Source: a virus
Direction: 5' to 3' (one strand)
DNA length: 30,990 nt
Virus record (IMG/VR): IMGVR_UViG_3300018432_000034
Span: 1 to 30,990 of that record
Below the pieces are notes generated by a model. It had not been told where the DNA came from. It was given only the letters and a program-made list of their open reading frames with translations, and made no database searches. Positions within the stretch are counted from its first letter, which is position 1. Every line of letters begins with the position of its first letter. Shown piece by piece: positions 21,738-28,188 of the stretch. A program made the position numbers and the translations under genes.

Positions 21738-22147
21738 TGGGCGTCCCCAGCTTCGCTGGTCGCGCTCTCGCCTTCGGCTGAGCCGCTACGTGTCTCATCG
21801 CTCCGCGCTTCGATCGCTGACGCGGCAGCCTCAAGCATCTCCTCGAGCTGATCGTACTCGCTGACGTGTTGGCGGGGCCACGGCGAGAACTCGCAAGTGA
21901 ACCCATGAAAGCCATCCACTGCCATTACGGCAGCGCTGCGGGCATCGCCGGCCGAGTCCTCCCAAGCCCGCCGGAGTCGCGCTCCAGTGAACTGTTTGTT
22001 GTCAACCAGCACGGCAATGTATGGCTGGAACTCAGCAGCAATACTGTCGAACTCAGCGCAAGGGATTGAAGCCTTTGGTGAAGACGCCTTGGCGGCTTCA
22101 TCGCGAAGCGACGAAAGCCCGATCCCGCAGGGATGCGCCCCGCTCAC
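21734..22147 (-). CDS. Inverted-repeat cassette gene B
   Basis: GTG 22147 overlaps the upstream stop (GTGA), so the first codons (VSGAHPCGIGLSSLRDEAAK) come from the right repeat arm; the last about 30 residues (AIEARSDETRSGSAEGESAT) come from the left arm. The 75-residue core differs entirely from gene A and includes FTGARLRRAWEDSAGDARSA and GFHGFTCEFSPWP. Length 137 residues. Same start-arm-core-arm-stop plan as 17543-17929. Function of the core unknown. Confidence 0.65.
   Translation of the reverse strand: MSGAHPCGIGLSSLRDEAAKASSPKASIPCAEFDSIAAEFQPYIAVLVDNKQFTGARLRRAWEDSAGDARSAAVMAVDGFHGFTCEFSPWPRQHVSEYDQLEEMLEAAASAIEARSDETRSGSAEGESATSEAGDAQ
21739..21818 (-). repeat. Cassette repeat, left arm of B
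   Basis: Minus-strand reading: AGCGATCGAAGC, GAGACA, hairpin GCC-GAA-GGC, GAGAGCGCG, hairpin CCAGC-GAA-GCTGG, then ACGCCC right before the stop/start junction. The 42-nt core is 21739-21780. Direct copy of 17548-17630, inverted copy of 22061-22140. Confidence 0.7.
22061..22140 (+). repeat. Cassette repeat, right arm of B
   Basis: Plus-strand reading: AGGGATTGAAGCCTTTGG, GAAGACG, hairpin TCGC-GAA-GCGA, CGAAAGCCCG, hairpin ATCCC-GCA-GGGAT, GCGCCC. Its core is 22099-22140. It begins four codons inside gene B's start and mirrors 17849-17927. Confidence 0.7.
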
Positions 22148-22410
22148 AGCGAAAGCCCCAGACACAGGCCAATCACCGCAGCACACACCAGCATCACCAC
22201 AAGCTGAAGCGTCGGAATGTTTATGGACGCAGACGGATGCTCAGCATTGAACTGCTCAAGCTCAGCGAAGACGTAATCGCCTTCAGCTTGGAGATCGTCC
22301 TGATAGATACCGGGGTTGGCGCCGTTCAGATGCTTCGGGCTGATGAAGGGCTTTGCACCCGTGATGACGGGGCGGTGGAGAAGCGCGGGGCGGGTGGACT
22401 GCGAAGCCAT
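22144..22410 (-). CDS. C-terminally membrane-anchored protein, first gene of leftward operon
   Basis: ATG 22410 follows GTAGAGG by 5 nt. The 88 residues are mostly soluble and end in a transmembrane helix with no tail (LQLVVMLVCAAVIGLCLGLS). It is the first gene after the left operators, the position of lambda N-region genes, so it should be among the earliest expressed. No family recognised. Its stop overlaps cassette gene B. Confidence 0.6.
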   Translation of the reverse strand: MASQSTRPALLHRPVITGAKPFISPKHLNGANPGIYQDDLQAEGDYVFAELEQFNAEHPSASINIPTLQLVVMLVCAAVIGLCLGLSL

Positions 22411-22445
22411 CGAAACCTCTACGGCAGGAATTGCCTATAGAGGTT

Positions 22446-22462
22446 GTTTAGAACCGCTAAAC
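22446..22462. promoter_or_regulatory. Left operator 1
   Basis: GTTTAGAACCGCTAAAC: perfect 6-bp arms around 5 nt. On the minus strand it overlaps the -10 region of a candidate promoter (TTGCAA, 17 nt, TAAACA) driving the leftward operon. Likely bound by the CI-like repressor. Confidence 0.7.
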
Positions 22463-22480
22463 AGTGATTGCAACAGTTTT

Positions 22481-22497
22481 GTTTAGTTCATCGAAAC
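22481..22497. promoter_or_regulatory. Left operator 2 (imperfect)
   Basis: GTTTAGTTCATCGAAAC: same 17-bp frame with one changed base in the right arm. It overlaps the stop codon of the repressor gene and lies upstream of the candidate leftward promoter. Confidence 0.6.
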
Positions 22498-22797
22498 TTT
22501 TTTGTCGCGTCCCACTAGCACAGGCCCCTTCTCGTTCTCGTGCGCGAGACGAATCATATCGTCGCGGAGACGGCGGATCGCGTGGGCCTCGTCCGGGTGC
22601 ATCAGCAGCTCGTGCGGACGGATGTTTAGATATTCGGAAAGCTCATTTACCTCATCGCGCGTGTAGGGCTGCTTACCATTAGCCATGAGGCTGATCTTGG
22701 CTTTGTTCCAGTCCAGGTCTTTCACCACGTCGGCCTGCTTCTTGCGGCACGACGCGAGCCACTCTTTCAGGAACCAATCAAAGCGGGGCGGGGCCAT
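22483..22797 (-). CDS. CI-like repressor, short, no peptidase domain
   Basis: ATG 22797 gives 104 residues. Residues about 18-60 form a helix-turn-helix of the XRE/CI type: KKQADVVKDLDWNKAKISLM then ANGKQPYTRDEVNELSEYLN. The rest is a short charged tail. The LexA-like self-cleaving domain of lambda CI is absent, so induction must work differently. An upstream ATG at 22893 would place the operators inside the gene and is rejected. Operators lie on both sides (22446, 22481, 22831, 22867). Confidence 0.8.
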   Translation of the reverse strand: MAPPRFDWFLKEWLASCRKKQADVVKDLDWNKAKISLMANGKQPYTRDEVNELSEYLNIRPHELLMHPDEAHAIRRLRDDMIRLAHENEKGPVLVGRDKKVSMN

Positions 22798-22830
22798 ACG
22801 CGGATAGTAGCGGTTGCCGCCATCAGTTGC

Positions 22831-22847
22831 GTTTCGATTACCTAAAC
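22831..22847. promoter_or_regulatory. Right operator 1 (imperfect)
   Basis: GTTTCGATTACCTAAAC: the 17-bp operator frame with one mismatch in the left arm, 33 nt upstream of the repressor start. Likely controls repressor expression. Confidence 0.6.
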
Positions 22848-22866
22848 TTTTAGCTTGCGCTTCGAG

Positions 22867-22883
22867 GTTTAGATAGTCTAAAC
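22867..22883. promoter_or_regulatory. Right operator 2
   Basis: GTTTAGATAGTCTAAAC: perfect palindrome (7-bp arms, 3-nt centre), ending 8 nt before the Cro-like ATG at 22892, so it must overlap the rightward early promoter. Confidence 0.7.
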
Positions 22884-22891
22884 GAACAGGC

Positions 22892-23107
22892 ATGACGCTC
22901 AGCAAATACCTATCGCGTGACGGCGCGCTCTCGCTCACCGACCTAAGCCTAAAGATGGGCGTCTCCAAAGGTCGCCTCTCTCAGCTTCGCGATGCGACCG
23001 ACTGGCCGCCGGAACTGGCGATGAAGGCGGAAGAGCATACGGCAGGGGCGCTAGACGCCGCCATTCTGTCCCCGTTGGTCGCCCGCGCTCGAAAGACCGC
23101 AGCATGA
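22892..23107 (+). CDS. Cro/YdaS-type HTH regulator
   Basis: A 71-residue protein, first gene of the rightward operon and divergent from the repressor. The HTH is in residues about 14-35: LSLTDLSLKMGVSKGRLSQL, then WPPELAMKAEEHTAGALDAA, the usual form of YdaS/Cro-like antirepressors. It probably binds the same operators. Overlaps the next gene by ATGA. Very short leader after the operator. Confidence 0.8.
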   Translation: MTLSKYLSRDGALSLTDLSLKMGVSKGRLSQLRDATDWPPELAMKAEEHTAGALDAAILSPLVARARKTAA

Positions 23108-23268
23108 GCGTCCGCTTCCTCCCTGTCGCTGGCCTCGCGAACATCGGCATCCTGCGCCAGACCGGCCACAAGCCCGTCGCTGCGCGCTTTATGACCCCCG
23201 CCGAGGCCAAGGCCCGACTGGGGCCACATCGGACCCAGCTCGTCTCCCGCGATGCGGAGGCAGCTTAA
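23104..23268 (+). CDS. Small hypothetical protein (54 residues)
   Basis: ATG overlaps the Cro-like stop. Product MSVRFLPVAGLANIGILRQT, then AARFMTPAEAKARLGPHRTQ. Basic and Ala-rich; no membrane span. Ends TAAATG at the next gene. Function unknown. Confidence 0.6.
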   Translation: MSVRFLPVAGLANIGILRQTGHKPVAARFMTPAEAKARLGPHRTQLVSRDAEAA

Positions 23269-23505
23269 ATGACTGGCCCCTACATCTTCATCACCATTGT
23301 CGCCCTCGCTCTCATCGGCGGCATCTGGCTCACGCATCACCTCGACTCTCTCCATGACCCTAACCGCGACTTCACCAAGGGTAAGCGTCCTGTTGGCTCG
23401 CGCCTCTCGCTGAGCCTCAGCGATGAGATGTCTCGCGTGACCGGGGATGTTCCTTCTTTGCATTTCACCGTGACTAGCCCCGAAAGGCAACACGATCATG
23501 CGTGA
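23269..23505 (+). CDS. Single-span membrane protein (78 residues)
   Basis: N-terminal transmembrane helix (PYIFITIVALALIGGIWLTH) followed by a soluble, His/Asp-containing tail. Immediately follows the small gene at 23104 and overlaps the CII-like gene. Early membrane protein of unknown role, possibly superinfection exclusion (speculative). Confidence 0.55.
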   Translation: MTGPYIFITIVALALIGGIWLTHHLDSLHDPNRDFTKGKRPVGSRLSLSLSDEMSRVTGDVPSLHFTVTSPERQHDHA

Positions 23506-23920
23506 CGAAACCACTATCGTGCGTGAGCGCCAGAAACTCATCCGGCGCGAGATGGATCGCCGCAAGATACCGTTGAAGGCGGTTCAGCTTGATGGCGGGT
23601 GGAAAACCGTTTCCACCGTCGCGTCCTATTTCCCGCAAGAGGGCGGCGAAGAACCGGCCACCATGTCGGCGGCGGCACTGTTCCGCCTGCTGGATACCAA
23701 GGCGCTTCCGGCTGATCTGCTCTCGCTGCTGCTGCCGGATGGATACGCCATTATCCAGACGCCCGAGGGCATCGACCACGACGATTGTGAACAGGCGTGC
23801 TTAGATTTTCTGGCGACCAAAGGCGCGGCGCATCACCCTGAAAGCCCCGCTGGTCGCGAGATAGCGCCGTGTGAGGACGCCACGCTTCGCGGCAAGGTCG
23901 TGCGGCTGAGGGCGGCATGA
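23498..23920 (+). CDS. CII-like/HTH regulator of the rightward operon
   Basis: ATG 23498 gives 140 residues. The HTH-like segment is LKAVQLDGGWKTVSTVASYF, and the strongly conserved-looking helix SAAALFRLLDTKALPADLLS followed by LLLPDGYAIIQTP matches a common alphaproteobacterial phage regulator family of CII-like position. Acts probably on promoters of int or the repressor. Overlaps membrane gene upstream by 8 nt and next gene by ATGA. Target sites not identified. Confidence 0.6.
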   Translation: MRDETTIVRERQKLIRREMDRRKIPLKAVQLDGGWKTVSTVASYFPQEGGEEPATMSAAALFRLLDTKALPADLLSLLLPDGYAIIQTPEGIDHDDCEQACLDFLATKGAAHHPESPAGREIAPCEDATLRGKVVRLRAA

Positions 23921-24057
23921 GGCACCTTCTCACCTACGCTGTGCTGATCCCCGCTGCATGGGTAAGCGCTTGGGGCTTCCCCTGGAACCTGCCGATCATC
24001 TTGGTTGCAGGAGCATTTGCTGGCGTGTGGCTCGCTTCAGCGGAGGCGCGCGCATGA
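23917..24057 (+). CDS. Small membrane protein (46 residues)
   Basis: ATGA overlap at both ends. Two hydrophobic stretches (LLTYAVLIPAAWVSAWGF and LPIILVAGAFAGVWLASA), so it probably spans the membrane twice. No family recognised. Confidence 0.55.
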   Translation: MRHLLTYAVLIPAAWVSAWGFPWNLPIILVAGAFAGVWLASAEARA

Positions 24058-24209
24058 ACTGGCCCTTCCGTCGCAAGCACGAAGAGACGCCAGAGCAACG
24101 CTTGGAACGCCTAGTCCACGAAACATACTACCGCCAAGACATCGTTCAGTATCGTGAGAAGCGCCGCGCTGGAAAGCTCGGATGGGCACGGAAGCGGGCG
24201 GGCGCGTAG
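24054..24209 (+). CDS. Basic hypothetical protein (51 residues)
   Basis: MNWPFRRKHEETPEQRLERL, then ETYYRQDIVQYREKRRAGKL; highly charged and helical. Starts inside the upstream stop (ATGA) and ends at TAGTG, where the RusA-like gene begins. Function unknown. Confidence 0.55.
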   Translation: MNWPFRRKHEETPEQRLERLVHETYYRQDIVQYREKRRAGKLGWARKRAGA

Positions 24210-24565
24210 TGTCGGTTCTGATCGAGCTTCCTTGGCCCCCAGCGAGCCTGAGCGGGCACAACAAGGGTCGCTGGGTATCCAAGAGCCCAACCGTCTCAAA
24301 GCACCGCGAATGGGCCGAGAAGGCCACCCTTGCTGCGGCGGGGCAAATCGACACTAGCGGCGATGGCGACATTCGCGTCGTGATGACTTTCTATCCCCCG
24401 AACAAGCGGGGCGATCGGGTCAACTTCCCAATCCGCGCCAAGCCGCTCTGGGATGGCATCGCTGATGCGCTCGGAGTCAATGACAAGCGCTTCCTGCCAG
24501 CATTCTACTTCGGTGAATGCGTGGCTGGCGGCAAGGTTGTTGTCGCGATCGGCGGCCTGTCGTGA
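24209..24565 (+). CDS. RusA-like Holliday-junction resolvase
   Basis: GTG 24209 (TAGTG overlap) gives 118 residues; ATG 24182 adds 9 residues and is possible. Motifs: VLIELPWPPASLSGHNKGRW at the start, then MTFYPPNKRGDRVNFPIRAK and LWDGIADALGVNDKRFLPAF, the spaced acidic residues typical of RusA (Asp in GDRVN, DGIADAL, VNDKR). It would cleave Holliday junctions during phage replication and recombination. Confidence 0.75.
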   Translation: MSVLIELPWPPASLSGHNKGRWVSKSPTVSKHREWAEKATLAAAGQIDTSGDGDIRVVMTFYPPNKRGDRVNFPIRAKPLWDGIADALGVNDKRFLPAFYFGECVAGGKVVVAIGGLS

Positions 24566-24807
24566 ACGCCCCCTTCACCATGACGCGCTCACAGCAGCGC
24601 ATTGAGCAGCTTCTCGCTCTCAAGCGTCCATTGATGGCTGAAGAGCAGGACGACCTCTACAAGGCTCTCCACGCCGATTACATGTGGCATTGGCGGCAGG
24701 AGCGTGCCGCCAAGGCACGGCGAGCTGCGGGCCGCTTTGTTGCCGACGAGGTGCGGAAGGAAGAGCTGCGCCTGCTGGAGAGCGTTCAGCGGGAGGCTGG
24801 GCGATGA
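24562..24807 (+). CDS. Helical hypothetical protein (81 residues)
   Basis: GTG 24562 overlaps the RusA stop (GTGA). Contains RSQQRIEQLLALKRPLMAEE and MWHWRQERAAKARRAAGRF; Arg/Ala-rich helices. An upstream start at 24517 is in another gene's range. Function unknown; next to the replication gene. Confidence 0.55.
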   Translation: MNAPFTMTRSQQRIEQLLALKRPLMAEEQDDLYKALHADYMWHWRQERAAKARRAAGRFVADEVRKEELRLLESVQREAGR

Positions 24808-25544
24808 GCGGCTACGTCCGTATCCATCGCTCGCTGGTAGGACACCCTGCATTCCGTAACGACGCAGAAGCGATGGCCTTCGCCTGGCTAGTCATCCGCG
24901 CTCAGTGGAAGCCTACCCGTGTCCGCTACAAAGAGCGCGGCATCATGCTCCAGCGCGGGCAGGTAGCCATCTCCCAGCGCGACATGGCGCGGGCTCTCGA
25001 TCGTGACAAAGCATGGATTGAACGACTTTGGAAACGCCTCAGAGGCGAGGCAATGATTAACGTCGCTAGTGAGGCAGGCGTAGCTGTCATAACCATCTGC
25101 AAATACGAAGAATATCAGGCCGAGCGAGGCAGTCGTGAGGCACTAGATGAGGCGCCGCGTGAGGCAGACGCAAGGCAGGCGCAAGGCACAGAACAAGTAA
25201 GGGAAATAAGGGAAGAAGAAAGTTCACAACCTAACGGTTGTTCACCGCGCGCATGGTCGTGCCCGCCGGGGGTTAACCCGCAGCACTGGACTGACTTCAA
25301 GCGCAACCGCCGGACGAAGCGCCTCACGAACAGCGAAACTGCCTACCGTGGTCAACTGAAAGCCATTGCCGAGCTTACTGACGACGAATGGCCGCCTGGT
25401 CGGCTCGTGGAATACGCCGCCGAAAAAGGATGGGGTTCCATCAATGACCCTCGCACCACGCTGAACGGAAAAAGCCATGAACGATCTGACCGCGATCCCA
25501 CCACAGCAGCCCTCGAACTACTTAGGGCAGGCGCTCCACACTGA
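24804..25544 (+). CDS. Phage replication-initiator-type HTH protein
   Basis: A 246-residue protein. The N-terminal half resembles winged-helix phage replication proteins: GYVRIHRSLVGHPAFRNDAE (residues 3-22), then QRGQVAISQRDMARALDRDK and WIERLWKRLRGEAMI. A low-complexity charged linker (about 110-165) follows, then a C-terminal domain (WTDFKRNRRTKRLTNSETAY). Such proteins bind the origin and recruit host helicase loaders. The 68-nt overlap with the next gene is unusually long. Confidence 0.7.
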   Translation: MSGYVRIHRSLVGHPAFRNDAEAMAFAWLVIRAQWKPTRVRYKERGIMLQRGQVAISQRDMARALDRDKAWIERLWKRLRGEAMINVASEAGVAVITICKYEEYQAERGSREALDEAPREADARQAQGTEQVREIREEESSQPNGCSPRAWSCPPGVNPQHWTDFKRNRRTKRLTNSETAYRGQLKAIAELTDDEWPPGRLVEYAAEKGWGSINDPRTTLNGKSHERSDRDPTTAALELLRAGAPH

Positions 25545-25935
25545 GCTGGCCAAGATGCTGAAGCTGGTGGCGCCGATTTCGATGTCGCCTGAGGCTCAGG
25601 CCGTCTGGATGATGGCTGCGGCTGACGCGCTGGAGGACATCCGCGTTGAGGAGGTTGCGGCCGTGTCCGCTGAAGTGCGCCGATCGGTAACGCGCGCCTC
25701 GCAGATTGTTCCGGAGATTGCTCGCCTGGTCAGTGAGAAGCGCGCCCGAGCTTCCCGTATCAGCTCGATTGCGGACGGTGTGAAATACGATGAACCGCCC
25801 AAGCCGAAACCCTGCCCGCCGTTCACGCAGCGCGAGCTGGATTCGATGCCGCCAGCGATGATCTCGCTTGGGATGAAATACGGCTACCTGGAGCGCCGCG
25901 AAGGCAGGCTTGTCGAGATACGGTCGGCAGCATGA
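25477..25935 (+). CDS. Hypothetical protein beside the replication gene (152 residues)
   Basis: Starts MNDLTAIPPQQPSNYLGQAL. Helical central part (VWMMAAADALEDIRVEEVAA, VRRSVTRASQIVPEIARLVS) and a C-terminal PFTQRELDSMPPAMISLGMK. In other phages a protein like this follows the initiator; a helicase-loader partner is possible but not shown. Overlaps its neighbours on both sides. Confidence 0.6.
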   Translation: MNDLTAIPPQQPSNYLGQALHTELAKMLKLVAPISMSPEAQAVWMMAAADALEDIRVEEVAAVSAEVRRSVTRASQIVPEIARLVSEKRARASRISSIADGVKYDEPPKPKPCPPFTQRELDSMPPAMISLGMKYGYLERREGRLVEIRSAA

Positions 25936-26006
25936 ACAGCGAAAGCCTTGGAGCGACCGCCCGCTATCGGCAGGACGGCTCGCGATACTCGGTGGCGATG
26001 TCCTGA
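25932..26006 (+). CDS. Coupled mini-ORF (24 residues)
   Basis: ATGA overlap with the gene upstream and TGATGG overlap with the methyltransferase start. Peptide: MNSESLGATARYRQDGSRYS plus VAMS. Probably translated as a link; function unknown. Confidence 0.4.
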   Translation: MNSESLGATARYRQDGSRYSVAMS

Positions 26007-26249
26007 TGGGCAAGCGTTCGTCATTTGAGCGGGTGCCGCGTGACTTCTACCCGACGCCGCGTGAGGCGGTTGTGCCCTTGCTCGCGCATATTCAGCCACG
26101 TCAGCAGTTCATTGAACCGTGTGCGGGCGACGGTCAGTTAGTGCGGCACCTCCAGAAGGAGGGTCGTGTGTGCATCGCCGCTTATGACATCGAGCCTCGC
26201 GGCAATGACATTTGTGCGGGAGATGCCAAGGCATTCACGATCGCAGAGA

Positions 26250-26257
26250 CAACTTAC
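26250..26257. repeat. Left target-site duplication
   Basis: CAACTTAC, immediately outside the left end of the element; repeated exactly at 27903-27910. Confidence 0.85.
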
Positions 26258-26345
26258 GGGACTTATATACTTGACTCCCGAAACGCTTTCGGGTAGATAA
26301 CTTCTTGTCATGTGGATAACCCTGTGACCTAGAAGGAGATTTAAG

Positions 26346-26609
26346 GTGGCAAAAACTAGACTGACCGATCATCAAGCGGGCATCCTTATCTCGCTCGAAG
26401 AACTCCACAATGACGGGATCAGCCGCTTCGGGCGGCCCCTCGGCATCACTGCACTCACGCTCGGCGGCGCTGGTCCGGGCGGTGCTGGATTGCTCAAACG
26501 CGGGCTTATGCGGGAAAGTGAAAGCGGCGGGCTTTACTACATCACAGACAAGGGGATTGAGACGCTTAAACAGTGGTCCGAAGCCCCCGTTCCCATGAGG
26601 ACGTTCTGA
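26346..26609 (+). CDS. Element passenger protein 1, winged-helix-like (87 residues)
   Basis: GTG 26346 follows AAGGAGAT. Product: LTDHQAGILISLEELHNDGI, GPGGAGLLKRGLMRESESGG and LYYITDKGIETLKQWSEAPV; the layout of a winged-helix domain (helices then a beta hairpin). Its stop abuts the transposase ATG. It shares a general plan with passenger 2 (ending in a T-x-x-G-x-E helix). Role unknown, possibly control of transposition. Confidence 0.6.
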   Translation: MAKTRLTDHQAGILISLEELHNDGISRFGRPLGITALTLGGAGPGGAGLLKRGLMRESESGGLYYITDKGIETLKQWSEAPVPMRTF

Positions 26610-27527
26610 ATGTCCCGCTCCACCATCAGCACGTTCGAGCTGTTCCAGATGTTCCCCGATGCGGAGAGCGCCCGTGCCTATTTCGAGGCGCGGCGCTGGC
26701 CGGACGGGGCTATCTGTCCAGCTTGCAACGAAGCCGAGCGCATCGGCACTCGCAAGGGCGGCTTCTATCGCTGCAATGCTTGTCTGACTGACTTCACCGT
26801 CCGCACCGGCACCGTTTTTGAGCGTTCGAAAATCCCGCTGCACAAGTGGATTTACGCCATGTATCTGCTGGTCACGTCGCGGAAGGGCATCAGCAGCCTT
26901 CAACTCGCCAAGCAGATCGGCGTCACGCAAAAGTCGTCCTGGTTCATGCTCCAACGGCTGCGCGAGGCTTGCGGCAACGATCCGACCACGCTGGCAGGGA
27001 TTGTCGAGTGCGACGAAACCTATGTCGGCGGCAAGGAAGCGAACCGGCACGAGTATAAGCGCAAGAGCTTGGGGCGCGGCTCCATCGGCAAAACACCTGT
27101 CCTCGCTGCCCGTGAGCGCGGCGGTCGCGTCCGCGCCAAGGTTGTCGCTGAAACCACGTCGCGCAGCGTCTACAGCTTTATTCGCGGCGCAGTTGACGTT
27201 GGCGCGGAACTGCACACCGACGAGGCCGCTGTCTATCGCCCGTTGAACGGCCTCTACTATCGTCAGCGGAGCATCAATCACGGCATCGGCGAGTATGTTC
27301 GCGACGGCGTGACCACGAACGGCGTGGAGAGCGTCTTCGCCGTCCTCAAGCGTGGTATTGTGGGGACGTTCCACCATGTCAGCCCGAAGCATCTGAACCG
27401 CTACGTTGGCGAGTTTGCGTTCCGCCTCAATGATGGGGACGTGAGCCGCCACACGATGCAGCGCCTCGCCAGCCTGTTCAGTGCGGCAATTGGCCAGCGC
27501 CTCACCTATAAGGAGTTGATCGCATGA
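26610..27527 (+). CDS. IS1595-family (ISXO2-like) transposase
   Basis: A 305-residue transposase. N-terminal zinc ribbon CPAC (36-39) and CNAC (55-58), then the ISXO2-type DDE/N domain: Asp135 in VECDETYVGG, Asp204 in LHTDEAAVYR and Asn237/Glu240 in TTNGVESVFAVLKRG, with HHVSPKHLNRYVGEFAFRLN near the end. All catalytic positions are present and the frame is intact, so it may be active. Confidence 0.92.
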   Translation: MSRSTISTFELFQMFPDAESARAYFEARRWPDGAICPACNEAERIGTRKGGFYRCNACLTDFTVRTGTVFERSKIPLHKWIYAMYLLVTSRKGISSLQLAKQIGVTQKSSWFMLQRLREACGNDPTTLAGIVECDETYVGGKEANRHEYKRKSLGRGSIGKTPVLAARERGGRVRAKVVAETTSRSVYSFIRGAVDVGAELHTDEAAVYRPLNGLYYRQRSINHGIGEYVRDGVTTNGVESVFAVLKRGIVGTFHHVSPKHLNRYVGEFAFRLNDGDVSRHTMQRLASLFSAAIGQRLTYKELIA

Positions 27528-27745
27528 GAAAGCTAACTGTTTTTCAGCTTGAGTTGCTGCGCAAGGCGGCAAAAGCGGAAGGCCACCTTTGCAATCAGTG
27601 TCGCGATACCCCCCTCGGCTACGAGCGGGAGTTTGTGGGCCTCGTCCAACGCGGACTACTGACAGAGGATAAAGGCTTCCACCGGCTGACCGGCGCTGGT
27701 TTGGAGGTGGCATCAGACCCCCTCCAATTTGGCCGCCAGTCGTGA
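27524..27745 (+). CDS. Element passenger protein 2 (73 residues)
   Basis: ATG overlaps the transposase stop. Contains VFQLELLRKAAKAEGHLCNQ, CRDTPLGYEREFVGLVQRGL and FHRLTGAGLEVASDPLQ; a CxxC pair plus winged-helix-like C-terminal part. Probably a DNA-binding accessory of the element; not recognised. Confidence 0.6.
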   Translation: MRKLTVFQLELLRKAAKAEGHLCNQCRDTPLGYEREFVGLVQRGLLTEDKGFHRLTGAGLEVASDPLQFGRQS

Positions 27746-27873
27746 GCGAAGCCATTAAGCGCATCCTCGACGCTGTGACGGACAAGGTGCTGTCATATCG
27801 GCCTGTGGAGAAGGGCCTCGCTGCGAAGAAAACGAAGCGCAAATTGGCCCGCAAGGCGAAGCGCGATGACTAG
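27742..27873 (+). CDS. Element passenger protein 3, small basic (43 residues)
   Basis: GTG 27742 overlaps the upstream stop (GTGA). Product MSEAIKRILDAVTDKVLSYR, then AAKKTKRKLARKAKRDD, with a strongly Lys/Arg-rich tail suited to nucleic-acid binding. Its stop lies 8 bp before the right inverted end. Confidence 0.6.
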   Translation: MSEAIKRILDAVTDKVLSYRPVEKGLAAKKTKRKLARKAKRDD

Positions 27874-27902
27874 AGGGAAAGGGAGTCATGTATATAATTC
27901 CC

Positions 27903-27910
27903 CAACTTAC
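27903..27910. repeat. Right target-site duplication
   Basis: CAACTTAC, immediately after the right end of the element, identical to 26250-26257. Confidence 0.85.
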
Positions 27911-28188
27911 CCCACCGCAATTTTCATTACGAATCCGCCTTGGGATCGGCGTGAGCTGCATCCGATAATTGAGCGGCTTTCCTCGCTTCGCCCCACTTGG
28001 CTGCTTTTCGACGCCGACTGGATGCATACCAAGCAGAGCGCGCCGTTCATGCCGTTCCTGCACCGCATTGTGAGTGTCGGACGGGTGAAGTGGATTCCCG
28101 ATTCCAAGATGACCGGCAAGGATAACTGCTGCTGGTATCTGTTCGACCAGACCAGTGAGGCGCCAGCGCAATTCATTGGGAGGGCGGC

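Larger units (their letters stand above)
26258..27902 (+). mobile_element. IS1595-type (ISXO2-like) insertion element with passenger genes
   Basis: Length 1645 bp. The ends are 22-bp inverted repeats, 26258-26279 and 27881-27902, starting GGGA and containing TTATATAC and TGACTCCC, with two mismatches between them. An 8-bp target duplication flanks it, as expected for the IS1595 family. It carries one transposase and three small passenger genes, all on the plus strand, co-directional with the phage operon. A hairpin CCCGAAA-CGC-TTTCGGG (26277-26293) lies at the left end. Confidence 0.88.

Noticed and set aside
17543-22147. Cassette arms as a CRISPR array
   Set aside because: The arms are in inverted pairs, lie inside coding frames and are separated by kilobases or by coding cores, not by regular short spacers.
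22798-22893. N-terminal extension of the repressor to the ATG at 22893
   Set aside because: It would run through two operators and overlap the Cro-like start; the HTH domain fits the start at 22797.
26235-27854. A 539-codon reverse frame across the insertion element
   Set aside because: It is antisense to an intact IS1595-type transposase and three coupled passenger genes, and its residue make-up has no recognisable domain; a shadow of GC-rich codon use.
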